11,747 nucleotides of DNA from Selenomonadaceae bacterium. GTDB lineage: Bacteria; Bacillota; Negativicutes; Selenomonadales; Selenomonadaceae. Where the stretch lies: contig JAFUTM010000274.1 in assembly GCA_017484235.1 (NCBI GenBank), forward strand, positions 1 to 11,747, read 5' to 3'. The position numbers and the translations under genes were made by a program. Positions 7,015 through 11,747 of this stretch are shown here, piece after piece. Below the pieces are notes generated by a model that did not search any database, was not told the origin of the DNA, and was given only the letters and a program-made list of their open reading frames with translations. Numbering within the stretch: position 1 is the stretch's first letter; the number at the start of each line of letters is the position of its first letter.

Positions 7015-8136
7015 TCAAATTAAAAATTCTGCAAAAGCTATATTTCCGAATTTCATTCCATAATCAGTGAGCTTTATCCTATCGTTCGTGATGTCAATCA
7101 GATTCTGACGTTTTAATTTGTTTATTGCATTGCCGAAAATAATTTTAATATCAACGCCAAACTTTTGTTTAAACTTATTTATATTAATTCCGTCAACTGT
7201 CCTAAGCGCCAAAAAGCAGAACTCTTCCATTGCCGCCTGCGTGGTTATCTCTTCCTCAAGCAGCGAGACATCTCGTCCATTGATAATACCATTGATATAT
7301 TCGCTAACAGACTTAACATTGGACTTGCGACGGAAGCCGTCGTAACTATGCGCCCCAGCTCCAAAACCAATATATTTAACATCGCTCCAATAACCAAGAT
7401 TGTGCTGGCTTTCAAAACCACTCTTCGCAAAGTTGCTAATCTCATAACGCCACCAGCCACACTTAGGCAGTCTGTCGACTATATAATCATACATTTCAAC
7501 TGCCTCATCTTCAGTTGGAAGATTTAATTTATTTTGACTGTGAAGTTTAAAAAATTCGGTGCCCTCTTCAATTTCAAGACCATAAATCGAAACGTGTTCA
7601 ACGTCTAATGAAGCCGCCATATCAATTGAGTCTTTCAAATTATCAAGCGTTTGACTGGGCAATCCATACATTAAATCAATGCTTACGTTATTAAAAAGTT
7701 TTTTAGCGTTATTAACACTGGCAATCGCTTCGCTGCGATTATGTATGCGCCCAATTAATTTTAGTAATTCATCATCAAAACTTTGCACACCGAGACTAAT
7801 ACGATTAACACCCAGTTGCCGAAGTTCGTAAAAATATTTTTCGTTGACCGTGCCAGGATTAGCCTCCATTGTCACCTCAAGGCAATGTTTTAGATTGAAT
7901 TTATTACCAATGGTTTCAAATATTTTTTTTATATGTGCAATACTTAATAAGGTCGGTGTTCCACCGCCAATATAAATCGTCTTCACGTCCAAGTCACTGG
8001 ATTGACTGTTGATTTCTGTACATAATGCATTAACATAGCTTTCAATGAGTGCATCTGTGCCAACAATCGAATTAAATGCACAATACTTGCACTTCTTTAA
8101 ACAAAACGGAATATGAATGTAAATTTCACTCTCCAT
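7015..8136 (-). CDS. hemW: HemW-type radical SAM protein (heme chaperone, formerly coproporphyrinogen oxidase-like)
   Basis: HemW is a radical SAM family protein that binds heme and is thought to deliver it to acceptor proteins; many database entries call it oxygen-independent coproporphyrinogen III oxidase. The [4Fe-4S] motif is Cys12-x3-Cys16-x2-Cys19 after YIHIPF, with Phe21 where true HemN has a fourth cysteine, which favours HemW. Also seen are GGGTPT (58-63), EANPGT (91-96), the RISLGVQSF block (112-120), SIDLMYGLP (152-160) and a C-terminal HemW-type helical domain. Length 373 is typical. The ATG has GAGGTG (8142-8147) 5 nt upstream. It is the first gene of the leftward run and diverges from the sulfate operon. 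In many Firmicutes hemW lies by lepA and hrcA; here it does not. Confidence 0.94.
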   Translation of the reverse strand: MESEIYIHIPFCLKKCKYCAFNSIVGTDALIESYVNALCTEINSQSSDLDVKTIYIGGGTPTLLSIAHIKKIFETIGNKFNLKHCLEVTMEANPGTVNEKYFYELRQLGVNRISLGVQSFDDELLKLIGRIHNRSEAIASVNNAKKLFNNVSIDLMYGLPSQTLDNLKDSIDMAASLDVEHVSIYGLEIEEGTEFFKLHSQNKLNLPTEDEAVEMYDYIVDRLPKCGWWRYEISNFAKSGFESQHNLGYWSDVKYIGFGAGAHSYDGFRRKSNVKSVSEYINGIINGRDVSLLEEEITTQAAMEEFCFLALRTVDGININKFKQKFGVDIKIIFGNAINKLKRQNLIDITNDRIKLTDYGMKFGNIAFAEFLI

Positions 8137-8157
8137 ATATGCACCTCATAAATTTTA

Positions 8158-8172
8158 TTTCAAATATTGAAA
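8158..8172. promoter_or_regulatory. inverted repeat in hemW leader
   Basis: TTTCAA-ATA-TTGAAA is a perfect 6-3-6 inverted repeat about +16 to +30 of the predicted hemW transcript and some 10 nt before its ribosome site. It could be an operator or a small RNA hairpin. The DNA is AT-rich, so chance is possible. Confidence 0.25.
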
Positions 8173-8194
8173 CATCATAAATCTCTTTAAGTTA

Positions 8195-8222
8195 ATTTTA
8201 ATATAAACTATAATTTTGTCAA
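8195..8222 (-). promoter_or_regulatory. putative hemW promoter (TTGACA, 16 bp, TAAAAT)
   Basis: The minus strand reads TTGACA (8217-8222), a 16-bp spacer and TAAAAT (8195-8200). The predicted start near 8188 leaves a leader of about 50 nt before the hemW ATG. It is the only good -35 box in the left half of the 302-nt intergenic region. Confidence 0.5.
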
Positions 8223-8252
8223 TTTACAATAACAATAAGTTCGCTGATCTAT

Positions 8253-8270
8253 ATTAGCTCATCATCTAAT
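8253..8270. promoter_or_regulatory. candidate operator between divergent promoters
   Basis: ATTAG-N8-CTAAT (8253-8257 and 8266-8270) is a perfect 5-bp inverted repeat lying between the hemW and sbp promoters. A second palindrome, TTAAT-A-ATTAA (8278-8288), ends 13 bp before the sbp -35 box. Both are in the right place for a regulator of sulfate uptake, but no known consensus was recognised and the DNA is AT-rich. Confidence 0.22.
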
Positions 8271-8301
8271 TATGACGTTAATAATTAATCTTTGAAAATG
8301 G

Positions 8302-8330
8302 TTGACAAAATAAAAAAAATATGTTACTAT
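8302..8330 (+). promoter_or_regulatory. promoter of the sulfate-transport operon
   Basis: TTGACA (8302-8307), exactly 17 bp, then TACTAT (8325-8330), with TG at 8322-8323 making an extended -10. Transcription should start near 8336-8338, leaving about 100 nt of leader before the sbp ATG. The near-consensus boxes suggest a strong promoter controlled after initiation or by a repressor. Confidence 0.7.
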
Positions 8331-8350
8331 ACAAAACATATTAAACAGAG

Positions 8351-8395
8351 ATGTTTAGTGGTGATTCGATAACGAAAGCCTACAATTACAGTTAA
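8351..8395 (+). CDS. possible 14-residue leader peptide in the sbp leader
   Basis: An ATG about 14 nt after the predicted transcript start opens the frame MFSGDSITKAYNYS, ended by TAA at 8393-8395. Codons 10-12 lie on the 5' arm of the terminator-like hairpin and the stop is in its loop, so a ribosome translating it would block the hairpin. It has three serines but no cysteine or methionine after the start. The ribosome site is poor (AGAG directly before ATG). It may be chance. Confidence 0.3.
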   Translation: MFSGDSITKAYNYS

Positions 8396-8414
8396 AGCTG
8401 TGTTGTAGGTTTTT
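8379..8414 (+). terminator. terminator-like hairpin (candidate attenuator) in the sbp leader
   Basis: CCTACAA (8379-8385) pairs with TTGTAGG (8403-8409), and ACAG (8388-8391) pairs with CTGT (8398-8401) inside it. A run of five T (8410-8414) follows, so this has the form of a rho-independent terminator. It lies after the sbp promoter and 10 nt before the sbp ribosome site, hence it would act on the operon itself. A small TTCG-ATAA-CGAA stem-loop (8365-8376) stands just before it. No known riboswitch class was recognised. It could alternatively protect the 5' end of the mRNA. Confidence 0.55.
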
Positions 8415-8438
8415 AATTTATTTAGGAGAGTGATTGAA

Positions 8439-9476
8439 ATGTTTAAATTAAAGAAAATATTAAGTACCGTGTTAAGCGCGGCATTGGCAATAGGAGTAAT
8501 CGGAATGGCAGCAGGTTGTGGCAATGATGAAAAAACTGCTTCCAATCCACAAGAATTTTTGAACGTATCGTATGATCCTACTCGTGAGCTTTATGCCGCT
8601 TATAATGAAAAATTCCATCATCATTGGGTAAATGAACTCGGCAATACTGACGTGGTACTGACTCAGTCACACGGTGGCAGCGGCAAGCAGGCTCGTGCGA
8701 TTATTGAAGGTCTGGAGGCCGATGTTGTAACACTTGCTCTCGCATACGATGTTATTGAAATTAAAAATAACGGTTTGATTGATGAAGGTTGGGAAAATGA
8801 ATTTCCAGATAACGCTTCGCCATATACATCGACGATTGTATTTTTAGTCCGCAAAGGCAACCCAAAGAACATACACGATTGGGACGATTTAATTCGCGAT
8901 GATGTGTCAATCATTACACCTAATCCAAAGACTTCCGGTGGTGCACAGTGGAATTATCTTGCCGCTTGGGAATATGCACGTCAGAAGTACAATGGTGATG
9001 AGAATCAAGTCAAAGAATTTATCAAAAAGATGTTTAGTAATGTTGCCGTTCTCGACAGCGGTGCGCGAGGTGCCACTACTTCATTTGTGCAGCGCGGTCA
9101 AGGTGATGTATTGATTGCTTGGGAGAATGAAGCATTGTTGTCAATAAAAGATGCGCCGAACGATTACGAAATTATTACGCCGTCCATTTCGATTTTGGCT
9201 GAACCTTCCGTCGCTATCGTTGATAAAATTGTCGATAAAAAAGGTACTCGTGCAATTGCCGAAGAGTACATTAAATATCTTTATTCTGATGAAGGTCAAG
9301 AAATTGCCGCGCAAAACTTCTACCGTCCACGCAATCCAGAAATTCTCGCAAAACACAGCGATATTTTTAAACCTTTAACGTTATTTACCATTGACGATAA
9401 ATTTGGTGGCTGGATCAAGGCGCACGATGAACATTTTGCAGATGGCGGCACTTTCGATCAAATTTATCAGAAATAA
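8439..9476 (+). CDS. sbp: sulfate ABC transporter substrate-binding lipoprotein
   Basis: This extracytoplasmic protein binds sulfate (possibly also thiosulfate) and delivers it to the CysT/CysW permease. It carries a lipoprotein signal peptide: basic KLKK, a hydrophobic stretch and MAAGC with the lipid-bearing Cys at residue 27. The Sbp/CysP family marks are SYDPTRELY (44-52), SHGGSGKQ (77-84), ADVVTLALAYD (94-104), TSGGAQWNYLAAW and RGQGDVLIAWENEA. Length is 345 residues, normal. The frame can begin at a GTG at 8430, but AGGAG (8424-8428) leaves no spacing for it and fits the ATG at 8439 (10 nt). Gram-negative Sbp is usually soluble; the lipobox suggests membrane anchoring as in Firmicutes. 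First gene of the rightward operon. Sbp and CysP cannot be told apart with certainty by eye. Confidence 0.95.
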   Translation: MFKLKKILSTVLSAALAIGVIGMAAGCGNDEKTASNPQEFLNVSYDPTRELYAAYNEKFHHHWVNELGNTDVVLTQSHGGSGKQARAIIEGLEADVVTLALAYDVIEIKNNGLIDEGWENEFPDNASPYTSTIVFLVRKGNPKNIHDWDDLIRDDVSIITPNPKTSGGAQWNYLAAWEYARQKYNGDENQVKEFIKKMFSNVAVLDSGARGATTSFVQRGQGDVLIAWENEALLSIKDAPNDYEIITPSISILAEPSVAIVDKIVDKKGTRAIAEEYIKYLYSDEGQEIAAQNFYRPRNPEILAKHSDIFKPLTLFTIDDKFGGWIKAHDEHFADGGTFDQIYQK

Positions 9477-9489
9477 GGGAAGTGATAAT

Positions 9490-10797
9490 ATGTCTAATCA
9501 AAGTAACGATATCAAAAAGACTGCTGATGAAGTTATTCGTAACAATCAAAACAGCAATCAGCGCAAACAGTTTGTTCTATGGATTGTTGCCCTCGTGGTC
9601 GGTTCTGTATTAGGTTGGCTTGGAAATTCAACTTTAAATGAGCTCTTCAATTTTATTGCAACAGTTTTCACTCGTCTGTTCCAATTCATTGCGGTGCCGA
9701 CAATAGCTCTTGCAGTTATCACAACCCTTAGTGCACTCGGTGCCAAGAAGGATACCGGCAAGATATTCGCCCGCACTATAACATATACTCTGCTCACGAC
9801 TATTTCCGCAGCGGCCGTAGGTCTGGCTCTATACATTTTTATTGCACCTGGTAATTTGCCCGCTGAGATAGTTGGTAATGCTGCGTCTGACGTTCCTCAA
9901 AATCTTGGTAAGCTATCTTACTACGATCATTTTCTCTCAGTCATTCCAAATAACGCATTGGCACCTTTCATTTCCGGAAATGTTCTCTCTGTCCTGTTGA
10001 TTGCTGCAGCAGTTGGTCTTGGTCTTGCTTTCATGCCAAAAACAGAAAATCGCGAAGTCCTACTCAAAGGCATTCAAGGTCTACAAGAGTTATTATTTAC
10101 TCTGATTCGTGCATTGATAACGGCTCTGCCGGTCGGTATTCTTGCCTTCTCCGCACAACTTTCAGCTCAGATTGAAGCAGGTGTTATTGTCGGAGCACTA
10201 GGTAAATATACGCTCGTTGTTCTCGGTGGAAATTTTATTCAATTTTTCGTGGTTCTTCCAATATTTATGTTGCTTCGTGGCCTCAATCCAATCCACGTCT
10301 TTAAAAAGATGTCTCCAGCTCTAGCAGTTGCACTCTTCACCAAGAGCAGTGCTGCAACTTTACCGGTAACTCTTGCTTCCGCAGAAAATAACCTCAAAGT
10401 CAATCATTCTATCTCACGATTTGTTCTGCCGATTTGCACAACTATCAATATGAATGGCTGCGCAGCTTTCATTCTCGTCACGTCGCTATTCGTCATGCAA
10501 AATGCCGGTTTTGAACTTTCATTTGGCACGATGATTACTTGGCTGTTTATTGCGGTCTTTGCTGCAATTGGCAATGCCGGTGTTCCAATGGGCTGCTATT
10601 TCCTGACACTTTCACTGATGAGCGGAGTTGGTGCACCGATTGGAGTTATGGGCCTGATTCTTCCGATTTATACTATCATCGATATGATTGAGACCGCCGA
10701 GAATGTTTGGTCTGATTCAACAGTCTGTGCCATGACCGATCACGATTTAGCCGAAGTTATCGAACATAAGACAGAACTTCACCCCGCTGTCAATTAA
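9490..10797 (+). CDS. DAACS family (dicarboxylate/amino acid:cation symporter) transporter, atypical substrate site
   Basis: It is a GltPh-like secondary transporter of 435 residues with a hydrophilic N-terminus of about 25 residues and about eight membrane segments plus two re-entrant loops. Family motifs: TKSSAATLPVT (284-294, hairpin 1), TINMNGCAAF (318-327) and IIDMIETAENVWSD (396-409). By alignment with the archaeal GltPh, the aspartate-binding Asp394, Thr398, Asn401 and Asp405 are kept (398, 402, 405, 409). Arg397, which holds the acidic side chain, is Glu401, and its partner Asp390 is Tyr394. Sodium-site Asp312 is Asn322. It is therefore unlikely to be a glutamate or C4-dicarboxylate carrier. 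It lies 13 nt after sbp and 33 nt before cysT, so a sulfur-containing substrate such as a cystine-like compound is a guess from context. The ATG at 9490 follows a GGGA site and replaces an in-frame start at 9391 inside sbp. Confidence 0.9.
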   Translation: MSNQSNDIKKTADEVIRNNQNSNQRKQFVLWIVALVVGSVLGWLGNSTLNELFNFIATVFTRLFQFIAVPTIALAVITTLSALGAKKDTGKIFARTITYTLLTTISAAAVGLALYIFIAPGNLPAEIVGNAASDVPQNLGKLSYYDHFLSVIPNNALAPFISGNVLSVLLIAAAVGLGLAFMPKTENREVLLKGIQGLQELLFTLIRALITALPVGILAFSAQLSAQIEAGVIVGALGKYTLVVLGGNFIQFFVVLPIFMLLRGLNPIHVFKKMSPALAVALFTKSSAATLPVTLASAENNLKVNHSISRFVLPICTTINMNGCAAFILVTSLFVMQNAGFELSFGTMITWLFIAVFAAIGNAGVPMGCYFLTLSLMSGVGAPIGVMGLILPIYTIIDMIETAENVWSDSTVCAMTDHDLAEVIEHKTELHPAVN

Positions 10798-10830
10798 TTC
10801 AGAATTTAATTCTTGACGAGGTGACAAAAG

Positions 10831-11664
10831 ATGAAACCTTTTAACGTGATACCTGGTTATCACTTGACACTTGGAATAACTTTAACTTTTGTGAGTTTGT
10901 TTCTGTTCATACCGCTGGCAGCTTTCATTCTCTTTACTGGCGGTATGGGCATTGAAAAATTTGTCAGTGCGGTTACCGATTACAGAAATGTTCACGCTTA
11001 CGGTATAAGTTTTTTCTGTGCATTGGCAGCAGCGATTATAAATTCAATTTTCGGTCTGATTTTGGCTTGGGTGCTCGTTCGTTATGACTTCAAAGGTCGG
11101 AAAATTATGGACGCACTCATTGATTTACCGTTTGCATTGCCAACTGCCGTTGCCGGAATTGCTTTGACGACACTGTACGCTGAGAATGGTCCACTGGGTA
11201 AAATTCTATATTCGGTTGGAATTGAATCTGCATTTTCACCGTTTGGAATCACAATTGCATTAATTTTTGTTGGTATACCGTTCGTTGCAAGAAGTGTGCA
11301 GCCAGTCTTAAAAGAATTAGACCCACAGCTTGAAGAAGCCGCAAATTTATTTGGAGCAAATAACTGGACAATTTTTAGCAAAGTTATCTTTCCTGAATTA
11401 GTTTCACCGCTTTTGACAGGTTTTGCATTGGCTTTCGCTCGCGGAATTGGAGAGTATGGCTCAGTAGTTTTTATAGCAGGTAATATGCCTTATGAGACAG
11501 AAATTGCGCCGCTGATGATAATGACGAAATTGGAACAATTCGACTATCAATCGGCGGCGGCAATCGCAATAGTAATGATGACTTTATCGCTGGCAATTTT
11601 GCTTGGCATTCACAGTTATCAATCACGACAACTAAAAAAGATTGGCGGAGTGGCAAACGCTTAA
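10831..11664 (+). CDS. cysT: sulfate ABC transporter permease CysT (CysU)
   Basis: One of the two inner-membrane permease subunits of the sulfate/thiosulfate importer; it normally pairs with CysW and the ATPase CysA and receives sulfate from Sbp. It has 277 residues with six predicted membrane segments. Signatures are LPFALPTAVAGIALT (99-113), the EAA loop (EEAANLFGANNWTIFSKVIFP, about 168-188) that docks on the ATPase, and ARGIGEYGSVVFIAGNMP (203-220), a hallmark of sulfate permeases. The ATG has GAGGTGA (10818-10824) 6 nt upstream. cysW and cysA do not follow in the visible 83 nt, where no plus-strand start is seen. The stop overlaps that of a convergent open frame. Confidence 0.96.
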   Translation: MKPFNVIPGYHLTLGITLTFVSLFLFIPLAAFILFTGGMGIEKFVSAVTDYRNVHAYGISFFCALAAAIINSIFGLILAWVLVRYDFKGRKIMDALIDLPFALPTAVAGIALTTLYAENGPLGKILYSVGIESAFSPFGITIALIFVGIPFVARSVQPVLKELDPQLEEAANLFGANNWTIFSKVIFPELVSPLLTGFALAFARGIGEYGSVVFIAGNMPYETEIAPLMIMTKLEQFDYQSAAAIAIVMMTLSLAILLGIHSYQSRQLKKIGGVANA

Positions 11665-11747
11665 AAAAAATAAAAATCGTGCAATTCAATATCAATATCT
11701 TGAATTAAAGTTCCGTCAATCTGCGGATAAAGTCTTCCATCCAAATC
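11661..11747 (-). CDS. 3' end of an unidentified gene, truncated by the window
   Basis: The minus strand is open from the window edge through 28 codons and ends in TAA (11661-11663). The visible C-terminus reads DLDGRLYPQIDGTLIQDIDI then ELHDFYFF. It is rich in Asp, Ile and Leu with an aromatic tail, and its codon use looks like that of the neighbouring genes. The family was not recognised. The stop overlaps the cysT stop in the shared bases TTAA (11661-11664), so the genes would converge with no gap and no visible terminator. The alternative is a non-coding AT-rich tail. Confidence 0.5.
   Translation of the reverse strand, partial: DLDGRLYPQIDGTLIQDIDIELHDFYFF

Noticed and set aside
7015..8136. 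Calling the radical SAM gene hemN
   Set aside because: The fourth cysteine of HemN (CxxxCxxCxC) is replaced by Phe after the third cysteine, and the length fits HemW.
8336..8438. SAM, cobalamin, T-box or other known riboswitch in the sbp leader
   Set aside because: The leader is only about 100 nt and lacks the conserved cores I know for these classes; only the simple hairpins are visible.
9391..9489. 33-residue N-terminal extension of the DAACS transporter
   Set aside because: It would lie within the 3' end of sbp in another frame. The ATG at 9490 has a GGGA ribosome site and gives a normal family N-terminus.
10801..10813. AGAATT-T-AATTCT palindrome before cysT
   Set aside because: A one-base loop cannot form an RNA hairpin with all pairs, the sequence is AT-rich, and the cysT ribosome site follows directly. 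No regulatory role can be supported.

Overview
The window looks like AT-rich chromosomal DNA of an anaerobic bacterium from the Firmicutes with a Gram-negative-type envelope (Negativicutes/Selenomonadales-like). This is an inference. It rests on Firmicute-style strong Shine-Dalgarno sites and -35/-10 promoters, found together with a lipopolysaccharide-type family 9 glycosyltransferase, anaerobic cobalamin genes (separate cbiE and cbiT) and an oxygen-independent HemW. No phage, insertion sequence, CRISPR array, rRNA or tRNA is visible. Almost all of the window is ordinary metabolic coding sequence; the unusual points lie in gene order, two control regions and one transporter.

Left part (82-8136, all minus strand; transcription runs from right to left): hemW, cbiE, cbiT, a GT9 glycosyltransferase, ribBA, murF, a Uma2-family nuclease-like gene and mraY. 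Gaps from cbiE to ribBA are 16-25 nt and from murF to mraY 13-26 nt, so there are probably two transcription units. One is cbiE-cbiT-GT9-ribBA, driven by a near-consensus promoter that abuts the cbiE ATG. The other is murF-uma2-mraY, driven by a promoter in the 103-nt gap between ribBA and murF. The run joins pieces of several canonical clusters (hemW, cobalamin, riboflavin and cell-wall genes), and the Uma2 gene sits between two genes that are normally adjacent.

Centre (8137-8438): a divergent control region with a hemW promoter to the left and a sulfate-transport promoter (TTGACA, 17 bp, TACTAT with extended -10) to the right. The right-hand leader can encode a 14-residue peptide whose stop codon lies inside a terminator-like hairpin just before the first transporter gene, an attenuator-like layout.

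Right part (8439-11664, plus strand): a sulfate-binding lipoprotein (sbp), a DAACS-family symporter and the sulfate permease cysT, with 13- and 33-nt gaps. The symporter lacks the arginine that binds the acidic side chain in glutamate/aspartate carriers, so it probably takes up something else, perhaps a sulfur compound. After cysT no cysW start is visible in the last 83 bases. Instead an open frame on the minus strand enters from the right and ends in a TAA that overlaps the cysT stop.
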